Below, piece after piece: positions 1 to 8,799 of a DNA stretch of 64,000 nucleotides. The notes beneath the pieces were generated by a model. It did not search any database, had not been told where the DNA came from, and saw nothing but the letters and a program-made list of their open reading frames with translations. A program made the position numbers and the translations under genes. Source of the DNA: Candidatus Nezhaarchaeales archaeon (GTDB lineage: Archaea > Thermoproteota > Methanomethylicia > Nezhaarchaeales > JAWCJE01); assembly GCA_038853715.1 (NCBI GenBank), contig JAWCJE010000007.1:1-64000 (forward strand). Reading direction: 5' to 3'. Each line of letters starts with the position of its first letter. Position 1 is the stretch's first letter.

Positions 1-543
1 AAGACGTACATCATCGAACCGCTGTACAAAGCGCTTCAACAGCGCGGTTACAGGGTGAACCTATACGTAACGCCTAAGGGAACCGCGACAAACTATGGAC
101 GTTCCAATAACGATTACTACTATATCATGGTCTGCGCTAAAGCTGACATAAAGCGCCTCCTAGAGAACGTTGAGCCAATTCTTTCACATAAACGGCTTAA
201 GGCGTTACTAATCAAGCACGCCTTAAGGGATCCTAGCAGGCCAGTGTACTGGAATACTATAGAACCAATCTACAGCGAGATTAAAGCCGTTCGCGAGGAA
301 ATGCTGAGGGAAAGCAAGTTCATCACAAAGAGCCTCCATGAGGTGTTGCAAGCGCTGACAGAAAAACGTAAGCGAAGGGAGATCACGTATACACAGTACG
401 AGGAAGAAAGTGCTCGGCTTAGAGACAAGACGTGGAGGACACTTGAAGAGGTCAAGAAAAAGTACGATGAAAAGTTTAAAGAACTTGAAAAGCGAATCGA
501 GGCTTACTTCCGAGCCCGAAAGCCCCGTGGACTATCTCCATAG
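1..543 (+). CDS. LAGLIDADG-like protein with coiled-coil tail, 3' part only
   Basis: The frame is open from base 1, so the gene begins before the window; the GTG at 55 is internal. The first 80 or so residues (YYYIMVCAKADIKRLL, then a run of basic and leucine residues) resemble the second half of a LAGLIDADG homing endonuclease or DNA-binding fold; this family call is tentative. From about base 300 the protein is a charged helix, probably a coiled coil. Bases 397-526 are closely similar to 55061-55189, but carry one extra base near 510, so the last residues (FRARKPRGLSP) are out of frame relative to that copy, which reads FEPESP. After base 526 the sequence becomes a cofH fragment on the other strand. 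The 3' end is therefore probably broken and the gene may be dead. Confidence 0.5.
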   Translation, partial: KTYIIEPLYKALQQRGYRVNLYVTPKGTATNYGRSNNDYYYIMVCAKADIKRLLENVEPILSHKRLKALLIKHALRDPSRPVYWNTIEPIYSEIKAVREEMLRESKFITKSLHEVLQALTEKRKRREITYTQYEEESARLRDKTWRTLEEVKKKYDEKFKELEKRIEAYFRARKPRGLSP

Positions 544-718
544 GCGAGAAGGCATGTATATGAATGCCCGGCGCCCTCTTCTTTACTTCGCGGCATATCG
601 CCACGTAGAAATCGGCATCGACACGCGGATGGATCCCGCCCTGTATACATACCTCGGTAGCACCCATCCTTAAAGCTTCCTCAGCTCTTCTAGCCACCTC
701 ATTAACGCTTAAAAAGCC
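527..718 (-). pseudogene. cofH: cofH (FO synthase subunit 2) fragment
   Basis: Read on the minus strand, about 60 codons match the middle of the radical SAM enzyme CofH: a piece reading GATEVCIQGG and, further on, HIHAFSPMEI, both very typical of CofH/MqnE-type enzymes. The full family is about 350-400 residues, so roughly one sixth is present and the radical SAM CxxxCxxC cluster motif is absent. A stop lies just upstream of base 718. At about 526 the similarity ends and the tail of the LAGLIDADG-like gene begins. CofH makes the deazaflavin part of coenzyme F420. This remnant shows the lineage carried such a gene or an extra copy; it says nothing about a functional one elsewhere. Confidence 0.7.
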
Positions 719-729
719 TTAAACAATAA

Positions 730-1542
730 CTAAAGGTAGTCCTGCCTATTATCAGATAGTGCTTTACGTATTTCCCCAGCCCTTTTTATAGCGGCTTCAA
801 CAGCATCCATTAACGCGGCTCTAAACCCGTATTTTTCAAGCTCGTACATCGCCATAATGGTAACGCCACCCGGCGTTACCACCATATCCCTAAGCTCTAT
901 AGGGTGCTTATTAAGCTCTAAAACCATTTTAGAGGCTCCTAGCATCGTTTTTGCTACAAGCTCTAATGCTAGATCCTTAGGAAGTCCAGCTTTAACCCCG
1001 GCATCGGCTAAGGCATCTATAACCACGAAGGCGTAAGCAGGACCACTACCGCTAACCCCGGTTATCATGTCCATTAGCTTCTCGTCAACTATTAGACAAT
1101 CGCCTATAGTCTTAAAGATCTCCATAGCCGTTTCAACGTCGGAACGCGTAACCCGTTTACCTAGAGCTATGGCGGTAACCGCTTCACGAACCATGGCCGC
1201 TAAGTTCGGCATGGCCCTTATAACCCTCGCCTCAGGTATTAAGCTCTCCAGAAAATCGATGGTGATAGCCGCCGCTATTGATATCACCAGCTTCCCTTTA
1301 ACAGCCTCCTTAACTTCCTCAACCACCCCTTTAACCTGTACCGGTTTAACGGCTATAATAACCACTTCTCCGTTTCGAGCAGCTTCAACGTTTGACGGCA
1401 GGATCCTAACCCCCAGCTCCTCAACCTCCTTATGCTTCTCCGGGTGTAAGGTTGAAGCTAGCACTTCGTATTTACCGCTTTTATGTAAGCCTAAGGCTAG
1501 AGCCGTCCCCATCTTACCCAATCCTATTACGGCTACCTTCAA
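730..1542 (-). CDS. proC: pyrroline-5-carboxylate reductase
   Basis: Last step of proline synthesis: NAD(P)H-dependent reduction of 1-pyrroline-5-carboxylate in the cytoplasm. The 270-residue length is normal. The N-terminal Rossmann motif is GLGKMG (residues 7-12), RAMPN is at 109-113, and the family signature region VSGSGPAYAF (163-172) followed by VTPGGVT (222-228) is intact. The start is TTG, chosen because it gives the usual MKVAVIGLGKMG beginning and has GGGGAGG about 10 bases upstream. It stands alone; no proA or proB is in the window. Next to it lie the cofH fragment on one side and the aldehyde ferredoxin oxidoreductase gene, same strand, on the other. Confidence 0.95.
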   Translation of the reverse strand: MKVAVIGLGKMGTALALGLHKSGKYEVLASTLHPEKHKEVEELGVRILPSNVEAARNGEVVIIAVKPVQVKGVVEEVKEAVKGKLVISIAAAITIDFLESLIPEARVIRAMPNLAAMVREAVTAIALGKRVTRSDVETAMEIFKTIGDCLIVDEKLMDMITGVSGSGPAYAFVVIDALADAGVKAGLPKDLALELVAKTMLGASKMVLELNKHPIELRDMVVTPGGVTIMAMYELEKYGFRAALMDAVEAAIKRAGEIRKALSDNRQDYL

Positions 1543-1596
1543 GCCTTTACGCCTCCCCTAGTTAGCTTAACGGCTTCAAGTTTATTGGCTACATCC

Positions 1597-3300
1597 TTAA
1601 GCCTGGGCCCGATAAGCTTTTCCCTCCTCAGGGTCCCGATCTTCGCATCCCATCTCCAACCTTGTAGTACGCGTCCAACATCCTTCCGAACCAGCTTCGC
1701 TAGGCTTCAGCCCTTTAAGGGCTCCACTTAACGCTAAATGCTTAAACCATGGTTGTAGGTTACCGCGCCCCCCATAAATTCCCCTTAAGGAGTTTATAGC
1801 CCGCGTTAAATCGTATATTGCCTTACCCCTCCTAAGTAGAAAGTCGAAGGTTACGTTAACCCCGACAACAGCCTCATAAGCCTCCCGATAAGCCTCTAGG
1901 TTTAACCCTAACCTAACCCATGGTAACTGGCAAACGCCTAAGCAGTCGAGGAGCAATCCCACGTGTTGAAGATACGATACCCGTTCAGCTTGATCCTCGG
2001 TATATCTTCCGCGTCCCGCCTTTAAGTCATAGGTTATAGCTCCCGCCCCATCACTATGTTCTCCGATACCGTAAGTAGCGTATGCCAACGCCGTGGCCAG
2101 CGCGGCTTTAACGTCGTAACCTAACGCCTTCAAGCCACTTACATGCATAGCTATCCTGATAGCTTCCTCTCCCATCCTTTCAGCCGCGGCTTCCACGCCT
2201 TCAGCTAGGAGATTTCCTATACCTCGACGTCTAGCTACGTCTCCAAGTAGCCTTAAAACGTCTTCAGCCTCCCCGAAGCGTAAATCTAAGCCGTTAAGCT
2301 CCTCCCTGCTAAGAAGCCCTCGCTCATAGCATTCCATGGCGAACGCTATAACCGTCCCAGCTGATACGACGTCCATGCCTAGCTCATCACATAGCCAACC
2401 CCCATAAACTACGTCCTTCATACTAGGTAGGACGTAATTCATACTTAGAAACGCCGTCTCTTCATACTCAGGGCTTAGAATCTTAATACCAGTCTTACCA
2501 ATTACGTTTACCCTTCTACAGGCCATCGGGCATAGGTAACATGAAGCATCCCCCATCCTAACCCTGCCCCTTACCGTTCCACCGTCGCCGCCCTCGTAAT
2601 TAACGTACTTCATAGCCCGGTCAAAGGTACTTCTCATAAGCTCCATATTAGCCACGGGGATATCGAAGTGACCCTTAACAGCTATCGCTTTAAGCTTCTT
2701 AGAACCAAACACGGCGCCTATACCCATTCCGCCAGCCTGATGGCCGCGATCACACATTACACAGGCAAACTTAACCAAATTTTCACCGGCTGGACCTATC
2801 GTCGCGACGCTTACTTCAGCATCACCCAGCTCCTTCCTAATGGCGTCCTCAGCGCTTAAGCATCCTAACCCCCAAAGGTGGCTTGCATCCTTAATCTCCA
2901 CACGCCTATCAGTAACCCATAGGTATACGGGTTTACGTGAAGCCCCCTCCACTATTAAGGCGTCAAAGCCGGATTGTTTAAGTTCTACACCTAGCATACC
3001 TCCTATGCTACTATTCCCGTAAAGCTTAGTAGCAGGGCTTATGGAGCTTAAGCTCGTTTTACAAGCACCTAATACCAAGGTCCCCGTTAAAGGCCCAGTA
3101 GCCACTACAACCTTATTCTTACCGCTTAAAGGATGAACGTTAGGCTTCACCTCATCCCATATTAACCGAGCCCCCCAACCACTCCCCCCTACATAGCTCA
3201 CCATGAAGTCCGGTTTTACCTCCTCCACCTTAACCTTAAGCTTAGTAAGATTCACCCTAACCATCCTACCTATGTAGCCACCCCTAATCAAACCTACCAC
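1597..3300 (-). CDS. aldehyde ferredoxin oxidoreductase family tungstoenzyme
   Basis: Member of the AOR family, which oxidises aldehydes to acids with a tungsten-bispyranopterin cofactor and one 4Fe-4S cluster, passing electrons to ferredoxin. The protein has 567 residues, a little shorter than typical AORs (about 600). The N-terminus GRMVRVNLTK is typical of domain 1. The cluster-type cysteines appear in ASCYLCPMACRR and in LDCLGVCQLP near the C-terminus, spaced as in the family. It starts with GTG and overlaps the end of the upstream ferredoxin gene by 17 bases, so the two are translated together. The substrate cannot be read from the sequence; AOR, FOR and GAPOR-like enzymes look alike at this level. 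Confidence 0.9.
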   Translation of the reverse strand: MVGLIRGGYIGRMVRVNLTKLKVKVEEVKPDFMVSYVGGSGWGARLIWDEVKPNVHPLSGKNKVVVATGPLTGTLVLGACKTSLSSISPATKLYGNSSIGGMLGVELKQSGFDALIVEGASRKPVYLWVTDRRVEIKDASHLWGLGCLSAEDAIRKELGDAEVSVATIGPAGENLVKFACVMCDRGHQAGGMGIGAVFGSKKLKAIAVKGHFDIPVANMELMRSTFDRAMKYVNYEGGDGGTVRGRVRMGDASCYLCPMACRRVNVIGKTGIKILSPEYEETAFLSMNYVLPSMKDVVYGGWLCDELGMDVVSAGTVIAFAMECYERGLLSREELNGLDLRFGEAEDVLRLLGDVARRRGIGNLLAEGVEAAAERMGEEAIRIAMHVSGLKALGYDVKAALATALAYATYGIGEHSDGAGAITYDLKAGRGRYTEDQAERVSYLQHVGLLLDCLGVCQLPWVRLGLNLEAYREAYEAVVGVNVTFDFLLRRGKAIYDLTRAINSLRGIYGGRGNLQPWFKHLALSGALKGLKPSEAGSEGCWTRTTRLEMGCEDRDPEEGKAYRAQA

Positions 3301-3724
3301 CTAGCGTTAAGGCTTGAACGGGACAAGCCTTTAAACAGGCTGGATCGCCACCGCAAAGATCACATTTAAAGGGTTTACCTTGCTCGCGAAGCCAGAACAT
3401 GGCGCCGTAAACGCAGCCATCAACACACAACCCGCACCCCGTACACTTATCGTAATCTACCACTACGATGCCATTACTCCTCCTTATAGCTCCAGCTAAA
3501 CACGACTTAGCGCATAAGGGGTCTTCACATTGACGGCAGACAACTACGCCCTTTAAAGGTGGGAGCGCCACCCTTATTACACTTTTACTCCGATTTAAAA
3601 CATTAAAACGCGTTAACGCACAAATAACCTCGCAAACCTTACAACCGGTACAAAGGTCTTCATTAACGTGTAACTTAAACTCCACGTCCGCTTCGTACTT
3701 TCTCCCAGACTGGAACGTGACCAC
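3284..3724 (-). CDS. polyferredoxin partner of AOR
   Basis: A 146-residue iron-sulfur protein with four groups of cysteines: CTGCKVCEVIC, CRQCEDPLCAKSC, CTGCGLCVDGC and CDLCGGDPACLKAC. This is the HycB/DmsB-type four-cluster arrangement of electron-transfer subunits. It lies directly upstream of and overlaps the AOR gene by 17 bases, so it is very probably the electron carrier or subunit of that enzyme, taking electrons from the aldehyde oxidation. No membrane segment is visible, so it should act in the cytoplasm. The start is a GTG; an internal start nearer the first cluster is possible. Confidence 0.88.
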   Translation of the reverse strand: MVTFQSGRKYEADVEFKLHVNEDLCTGCKVCEVICALTRFNVLNRSKSVIRVALPPLKGVVVCRQCEDPLCAKSCLAGAIRRSNGIVVVDYDKCTGCGLCVDGCVYGAMFWLREQGKPFKCDLCGGDPACLKACPVQALTLGGRFD

Positions 3725-3798
3725 CCATTAAGCTTCCCCCAAGCATTAGACCTAACACTTTTAGGTCTAAGTATTTAAAACTTTCCATCCACTCTTGG

Positions 3799-3815
3799 TG
3801 TTTGTAACAGTCCAT
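3799..3815 (+). repeat. 17-bp repeat motif, copy 1 (left arm)
   Basis: TGTTTGTAACAGTCCAT. It is inverted relative to 4090-4106 (15 of 17 positions agree) and direct relative to 37719-37735 (16 of 17). The pair at 3799 and 4106 encloses about 308 bases and looks like the ends of a small inverted-repeat element. Confidence 0.5.
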
Positions 3816-4089
3816 TAGTTTTGTTAATTCTTTCTATGCTTGTTAAGTTTTTTACTGTTTTAGTTTTAATTTATGTATAGGGTTTACTTGGTTCGAGTCT
3901 TACTAAGTATTCTACCTTTCGAAGCATAGGCGCAAAACCTTCAGGAATAGGAACACGGTGGAACAAGCATTCAGATCATTAAAACATAAACTAAAAAATT
4001 CTACAGCTTCAAGCATAGAAGCACAAAACAAACAACAATAAACCGATAAAAACATACACAACAATACCAAACATAATAATCAGGAAGCG

Positions 4090-4106
4090 ATGAACTATTA
4101 CAAACA
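4090..4106 (-). repeat. 17-bp repeat motif, copy 2 (right arm, inverted)
   Basis: On the minus strand this reads TGTTTGTAATAGTTCAT, the inverted partner of 3799-3815. Read on the plus strand it gives MNYYKHHSLRN, which resembles MDYYKH and HSLRN pieces read from the minus strand near 37720-37850. That suggests the motif is part of a decayed coding sequence and not purely a terminal repeat. Confidence 0.45.
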
Positions 4107-4287
4107 TCACTCTTTACGTAACGCTTAGCGTCCCAAGCGGTTATCGCTTCACGTAGCCTCCTCCATAATCGCTTATTGAAAAGCAGCCTCTCCAAGGATT
4201 TTAACACTTTAGCTCCATTAGGGATATAAGGACCTAACACGTCTCAAGTAAGGTAATTAAGGCGGATGGCTGGAGTGAGCCTACGGA

Positions 4288-5514
4288 ATGAGGGTTAAAC
4301 CTAAGTTTATCTTCATTGTGGGGGACGGGATGGCCGACCGCCCGGTCGATGAGCTAGGCGGTAAAACGCCTTTAGAAGTGGCCGTTCACCCCAACATGGA
4401 CGAAGTGGCTTCGAGGGGTGAGGTAGGCCTTATTAAGGCCATTCCCGAAGGAATGGAACCTGGATCAGAAGTAGCCAACCTATCAATAATGGGCTACGAC
4501 CCTAAAAAGTACTTTACGGGTAGAGGCCCCCTAGAGGCCGCTGGGCAGGGAATACCGTTAAGCGATGAAGACTTAGTTTTTAGATGTAACCTAATAACGG
4601 AGAAGGATGGAGTATTAGTAGACTACGCGGCAGGCCACATAGGAAGCGAGGATGCACGAATACTAATCGAAGCTTTAAACAGGGAGATTAAGGACCCCAA
4701 CATTAAGCTCTACGCTGGCGTTAGCTATAGGAACCTACTAATCCTTAAGGGGTCTAAGTATTCAGCCTCCGTAACGTGTACGCCGCCACACCATGCTGAA
4801 GGGCGGAGGATTAATGACATACTAGTTAAACCTATCGACGTTAACGGTGTGGCAACGGCCAACCTCCTTAACTCCTTAATCCTTAACTCTAAGAAGGTCC
4901 TCGATCAACACCCAGTAAACTTAAGGAGGGAAGGATCAGGGAAAGCGAACATGATATGGCCTTGGGGCGTAGGCAGGAGGCCGAAGCTACCCCGATTTAA
5001 AGATAAGTGGTCATTAACCGCCGGGGTAATATCAGCTGTAAACCTAATTAAGGGGATCGCGGCCTGCGCCGGGATGGATATCGTAAACGTTCCAGGAGCC
5101 ACCGGATACTACGATACCAACTATCAAGGTAAAGCGATGTACGCGTTAAAATACTTAGAGAAGCACGACTTCATCTATATACACGTGGAGGCGCCGGATG
5201 AAGCTGGACACGCTGGAGACTACGAGATGAAAATAAGGACCATAGAACACGTAGATAAGAAGGTAGTAGGATGCATACTGGATAACGTTAGTAGGTTCGA
5301 GGAGTACGTAATCGCGATCATGGCGGACCATGCAACACCCGTTAAGCTAAAAATACACGTTTCCGACCCCGTACCCTTCGCCTTCCACTACTCAAAAATT
5401 AACGTTAGAAGCCACCGAGCCTTCAACGAGGGGGCGATAGGTAGAAGCAAGCACTTACTTATCGACCCAGGCCATCTACTCATGGCTTACTTAGTGAACA
5501 GAGTGAGGTCTTAA
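4288..5514 (+). CDS. apgM: cofactor-independent phosphoglycerate mutase, archaeal type
   Basis: Interconverts 3- and 2-phosphoglycerate in glycolysis and gluconeogenesis without bisphosphoglycerate. The 408-residue length matches the archaeal ApgM family of the alkaline phosphatase superfamily. Metal-binding motifs are visible: GDGMADRP near the N-terminus (residues 12-19), the family stretch [12 protein letters not shown] near 301-312, and MADHATP near 345-350. The start ATG gives the expected [14 protein letters not shown] opening. It stands alone on the plus strand between two long gene-poor stretches, so it is probably transcribed on its own. Confidence 0.95.
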   Translation: MRVKPKFIFIVGDGMADRPVDELGGKTPLEVAVHPNMDEVASRGEVGLIKAIPEGMEPGSEVANLSIMGYDPKKYFTGRGPLEAAGQGIPLSDEDLVFRCNLITEKDGVLVDYAAGHIGSEDARILIEALNREIKDPNIKLYAGVSYRNLLILKGSKYSASVTCTPPHHAEGRRINDILVKPIDVNGVATANLLNSLILNSKKVLDQHPVNLRREGSGKANMIWPWGVGRRPKLPRFKDKWSLTAGVISAVNLIKGIAACAGMDIVNVPGATGYYDTNYQGKAMYALKYLEKHDFIYIHVEAPDEAGHAGDYEMKIRTIEHVDKKVVGCILDNVSRFEEYVIAIMADHATPVKLKIHVSDPVPFAFHYSKINVRSHRAFNEGAIGRSKHLLIDPGHLLMAYLVNRVRS

Positions 5515-5933
5515 TGCTTACTTAGAAGCGCTATACTTAAGGATGGTGACGTGGACGGAACGCCTCCTTAACATCTAACGCCTCATAAAGGGTTTAAGGC
5601 CCGAGGTGAACGCGTCGATCTCCGTAGCCGTCTAATAGCGCTCGGCCAACCAATGGTAGAGGCAGCTGTAATCCATATAGCCCTACTTCTAGAGGGCTTT
5701 GAGCTCTTCGAAGGAGGGTTAACCCGTTATAGTCTACCTTTTATCATCAACCGGCTTAAAGCACCTGTAAAGGTCTTTGTCGCTAGCCGGTTCAGCATCT
5801 GCTTATACTTAAATCCCCGTTTACCTTTCAACTAGTTGTACGTCGAGAACCATGGCTTAACCTTACGCTTAACTAGTAAACCTAAGTAATAGAGTTTCGC
5901 AATAGGCTTAAACGGGCTGCTAGCAGGGAGGGA
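5515..5933. other. gene-poor stretch, possible decayed gene
   Basis: About 420 bases between apgM and livF. On the plus strand two coding-looking pieces occur in different frames, one of them reading LGQPMVEAAVIHIALLLEG from about 5640, with stops between. I do not recognise the family. I see no clear promoter, hairpin or RNA gene here. Confidence 0.3.
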
Positions 5934-6638
5934 TTATAGGCCGATGTAAGCCTTCTTCACCTTTTCATCCTTAAGGATCTCCTCCTTACTTCCGCCGATC
6001 ACTATGCGTCCGTTCTCCATTACGTATACCTTTTGAGCTATCCTTAAGGCTTGATAGACGTTTTGCTCAACTAGAAGTATGGTAACGCCTTCCTCACTTA
6101 TTTGCTTCAACGCGTCAATAACCCTCTCCATGAGTATAGGCCCAAGGCCTATGGAGGGTTCATCTAAGAGTAGTAGTTTAGGCTTAGACATAAGAGCCCT
6201 CCCTATAGCCAACATCTGCTGCTCCCCACCGCTTAAGGTTTCAGCAAGCTGCTTTCTACGCTCCTTAAGTATTGGGAATAGGTTGTAAACCCTCTCCAGG
6301 CGGTCTTCAATTTCCTTTTCAACCTTTAACGTGTAAGCTCCAAGCTTTAAGTTCTCCAGCACTGTCATCTCAGGGAAGAGCCTTCTACCCTCAGGGACTA
6401 ATGATATGCCCTTCTCAACTATCTTATAGGGTGGAAGCCCATCTATCCTTTCACCCATAAACCTCACCTCTCCCTTCCTAGGTTTAAGAAGCCCTGAAAC
6501 CGTTTTTAGCAAAGTTGTTTTACCAGCACCATTAGCGCCTAGAAGCACCACTCTTTCACCTCGATTAACGTATAAAGTTACATCCCATAGGACTTGAAGG
6601 TCTCCGTAAAAAACGTCCACTCGATCTACCTCAAGCAT
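5934..6638 (-). CDS. livF: branched-chain amino acid ABC transporter ATPase LivF
   Basis: Second ATPase subunit of a Liv-type importer. It is 234 residues from the ATG at 6638, which I prefer over an upstream in-frame start at 6662: it gives the usual MLEVDRVDVFYG opening and an 8-base overlap (ATGCTTGA) with the end of livG. The Walker A motif GANGAGKTT is at residues 34-42, the ABC signature LSGGEQQ is present, and Walker B is LLLLDEPSIGLGP. It is co-transcribed with livG and faces away from livJHM, completing the transporter. Length and motifs are normal for LivF. Confidence 0.94.
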   Translation of the reverse strand: MLEVDRVDVFYGDLQVLWDVTLYVNRGERVVLLGANGAGKTTLLKTVSGLLKPRKGEVRFMGERIDGLPPYKIVEKGISLVPEGRRLFPEMTVLENLKLGAYTLKVEKEIEDRLERVYNLFPILKERRKQLAETLSGGEQQMLAIGRALMSKPKLLLLDEPSIGLGPILMERVIDALKQISEEGVTILLVEQNVYQALRIAQKVYVMENGRIVIGGSKEEILKDEKVKKAYIGL

Positions 6639-7350
6639 AGGCCCTCCCCAAGTATGCTTCAATAACCTTCCTATCGCTCGATACTTCCTCAGGCCTACCT
6701 TCAGCTATTTTAACCCCTTTATCAAGCACTACCACGCGGGATGAAATACTCATTACAATCCGCATAACGTGTTCAATTAGACATAGGGTTATCCCCATCT
6801 TGTTAAGTTTCCTAATTAATTTAAGGAAATCTTCAACCTCCATAGGGTTTAATCCGGCAGCCCCTTCATCTATAAGTAGGAGTTTAGGCTTCGTCGCTAA
6901 AGCCCTTGCAAGCTCGAGTAGTTTACGCTTAGCTACTGTTAAGGCTCTTACGGTAGAATCCTTTAAGTCTTCAAGGCCTACTAGTTTTAAAAGGCTTTCA
7001 GCCTCCTTTAAGGCTTCCTCCTTATCGTTAAGGATGGAGAAAGCCCCAACCACGACGTTTTCTAGAACGCTCATATTTAAGAAGGGTTTAGTAAGCTGGA
7101 AGGTTCTAGCGATACCCATCCTACAAATCTGATGGGTCTTTAAACCAGTTATATTAACCCCTCGAAATACTACCCTACCCGAGTTCGGACGGTAGAAACC
7201 AGTTATAACGTTAAAAACCGTAGTCTTACCGGAGCCATTCGGACCTATTAAGCTTAAAATCTCACCCTCGTTAACGTGAAAGCTTAAATCTTTAACGGCT
7301 ATAAGCCCCCCAAACCTCTTGGTAAGGTTTATAACCTCTAGGATCTTCAT
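6631..7350 (-). CDS. livG: branched-chain amino acid ABC transporter ATPase LivG
   Basis: First ATPase subunit of the Liv importer, 239 residues from the ATG at 7350. A longer frame reaches 7419, but the extra 23 residues are atypical and MKILEVINLTKRFGG is the family opening. Walker A is GPNGSGKTT, Walker B LLLIDEGAAGLNP, and the usual LivG stretch ARTFQLTKPFLNM is present. The signature motif is degenerate: ALTVAKRKLLELARAL stands where LSxGQQ is usual, a variation common in LivG. It is divergent from livJ, with the promoters in the roughly 100 bases between. Confidence 0.93.
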   Translation of the reverse strand: MKILEVINLTKRFGGLIAVKDLSFHVNEGEILSLIGPNGSGKTTVFNVITGFYRPNSGRVVFRGVNITGLKTHQICRMGIARTFQLTKPFLNMSVLENVVVGAFSILNDKEEALKEAESLLKLVGLEDLKDSTVRALTVAKRKLLELARALATKPKLLLIDEGAAGLNPMEVEDFLKLIRKLNKMGITLCLIEHVMRIVMSISSRVVVLDKGVKIAEGRPEEVSSDRKVIEAYLGRAYA

Positions 7351-7407
7351 CCCTAGATAGGTCCGTAGGAGTGTAAATAAAATTTTTGCATACCGACCTC
7401 CGTAAAG

Positions 7408-7416
7408 CTTTTTAAA
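7408..7416 (+). promoter_or_regulatory. probable TATA box for livJ
   Basis: CTTTTTAAA preceded by purine-rich GTAAAG lies about 40 bases before the livJ ATG. This leaves room for a short leader containing AGGGGAA. Position and composition fit an archaeal BRE/TATA promoter. The element lies in the divergent livG-livJ spacer, so control of both directions may meet here. Confidence 0.45.
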
Positions 7417-7455
7417 CATAAACCCGAAGTAATAATTGTTAGCTAGGGGAAATCA

Positions 7456-8784
7456 ATGGCTGAAAAGGTTTCACGTAGAACCGCGGTTAAAGCTATCGCG
7501 GCCATAGTCGTTTGCGGCGTTGCAGCCGGTATAGGTGCTTGGTACGCTGGTTTAATCGGTCAACCACCTCGACCAGTAGTTGAGGAGGTTAAGATCGGAA
7601 CAGTCTGGCCCCTTTCAGGCCCGTTAGCACCATCCGGGGAGAAGCATTTAAGAGGTGTTCAGCTAAGGGTTGAGGAGGTTAATAGGGCCGGAGGTATAAA
7701 GTCGCTTGGCGGCGCTAAGGTAAAGCTGGTAGTCGCCGATAACCAGGATGACCCGAAGCTTTCAGCATCGGAAACCGAGAGGCTAATAACCGTGGAGAAG
7801 ATCGTAGGCTTCATAGGCTGTTACACTAGTGGATCCACCCTTCCAGCGACCGAGGTAACCGAGAGGTACGGTATACCCGCGGTCGTATGTGCCGGTTCTC
7901 CGGCGATAACCGGTAGAGGGTTTAAGTACGTTTTTAGAGCGCATTCCGAAGTGTTTAAAACGGCTAAGGTATCCTTCGAGTTCCTAAAGCAGATCGGCGT
8001 AAAAACCGCCGCCATAGTTATGGATCATGGGGCCTACGGAACCACTTCAAAGAGGGTCTGCGAAGCCCTAGCACCTAGGTATGGAATTGAAATAGTGCAT
8101 AGTGAACTCTTCCCAACAGGTACTACTGATCTATCTCCAACACTCCTTAAGGTGAAGGAGAAGGCCCCCGACGCCCTCATAGCCGTAGCCTACATTACGG
8201 ACGCCCTCCTAATGATGCGTCAAATGAGGGAGTACGACGTTAACGTTAAGGTACTCATAGCCCCTGGAGGCGCAGGTTTTAACGATTTAACATTCATTAA
8301 GGAGGGAGGGAAGCTAGCTGAATACGTCCTCATAGGGATATACTGGAGCCCCGATGCAGGCTGGCCGCATAACGCCGAATTCGTTAAGCACTATACGGAA
8401 GTTTACAAGGAACCTCCAGACGCCCTCGCTGAAGAGGCCTACGAAGCGGCCTATGTACTCCTAGATGCCATTGAAAGGGCTGGCTCCACGGATCCAAGTA
8501 AAATACGTGAAGCATTAGTTGCAACAGATACCATATGGATAGCGGGCCCCATTAAGTTCTCCAAGCCGGGTGAAAAGTTCCTCTTAGACCCGATGCTTAA
8601 AGATATGAAGATAGAGGAGCAGGCGGGTGAAAACGTGTACGACAACGTGGTTGTCGTCCAAATACAGGATGGGAAGTTCGTAACCGTATGGCCTGAAAGT
8701 ACCACATGGAAGGGTCAGACAATAAAAATCGCATCCGCGAAGCCCAGAATACCTATGCCAACCTGGAAGGAACGAGGCTTATAG
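7456..8784 (+). CDS. livJ: branched-chain amino acid ABC transporter substrate-binding protein
   Basis: Extracellular ligand-binding component (periplasmic binding protein type 1 fold, Leu/Ile/Val-binding family), 442 residues. The N-terminus has a twin arginine, SRRTAVKA (residues 6-13), followed by a hydrophobic stretch to about residue 35, so it may be exported and anchored through a Tat-like or Sec signal anchor. I see no lipobox cysteine at the usual place. The family stretch VKIGTVWPLSGPLAPSGE follows. It heads the livJHM transcript and diverges from livGF. The ligand may be branched-chain amino acids, but amides, urea or aromatic acids are also bound by this family. Confidence 0.92.
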   Translation: MAEKVSRRTAVKAIAAIVVCGVAAGIGAWYAGLIGQPPRPVVEEVKIGTVWPLSGPLAPSGEKHLRGVQLRVEEVNRAGGIKSLGGAKVKLVVADNQDDPKLSASETERLITVEKIVGFIGCYTSGSTLPATEVTERYGIPAVVCAGSPAITGRGFKYVFRAHSEVFKTAKVSFEFLKQIGVKTAAIVMDHGAYGTTSKRVCEALAPRYGIEIVHSELFPTGTTDLSPTLLKVKEKAPDALIAVAYITDALLMMRQMREYDVNVKVLIAPGGAGFNDLTFIKEGGKLAEYVLIGIYWSPDAGWPHNAEFVKHYTEVYKEPPDALAEEAYEAAYVLLDAIERAGSTDPSKIREALVATDTIWIAGPIKFSKPGEKFLLDPMLKDMKIEEQAGENVYDNVVVVQIQDGKFVTVWPESTTWKGQTIKIASAKPRIPMPTWKERGL

Positions 8785-8799
8785 TATAGCCGCGTAAAC

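Larger units (their letters stand above)
3725..4287. other. intergenic region with decayed repeat element
   Basis: About 560 bases with no intact gene, AT-rich from 3770 to 4080. It contains an inverted pair of 17-bp motifs (3799-3815 and 4090-4106). Bases 3799-3847 also match 37719-37768 at about 84 percent. A minus-strand reading at 4110-4240 gives a coding-looking stretch ending in WDAKRYVK, but it runs into low-complexity sequence and stops. I take this region as the remains of one or more mobile or duplicated elements. Confidence 0.45.

Noticed and set aside
410-673. An 87-codon plus-strand frame
   Set aside because: It is a frame shadow of the LAGLIDADG-like gene that then runs antisense to the cofH fragment; useful only as a sign of the frameshift near 510.
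3889-3899. GGTTCGAGTCT, which looks like a tRNA T-loop
   Set aside because: The surrounding 80 bases are AT-rich and give no acceptor or anticodon stem; a thermophile tRNA should be GC-rich.
4001-4240. A 79-codon minus-strand frame
   Set aside because: The second half is low-complexity Cys/Val/Phe-rich sequence crossing an inverted repeat; at most a decayed piece.
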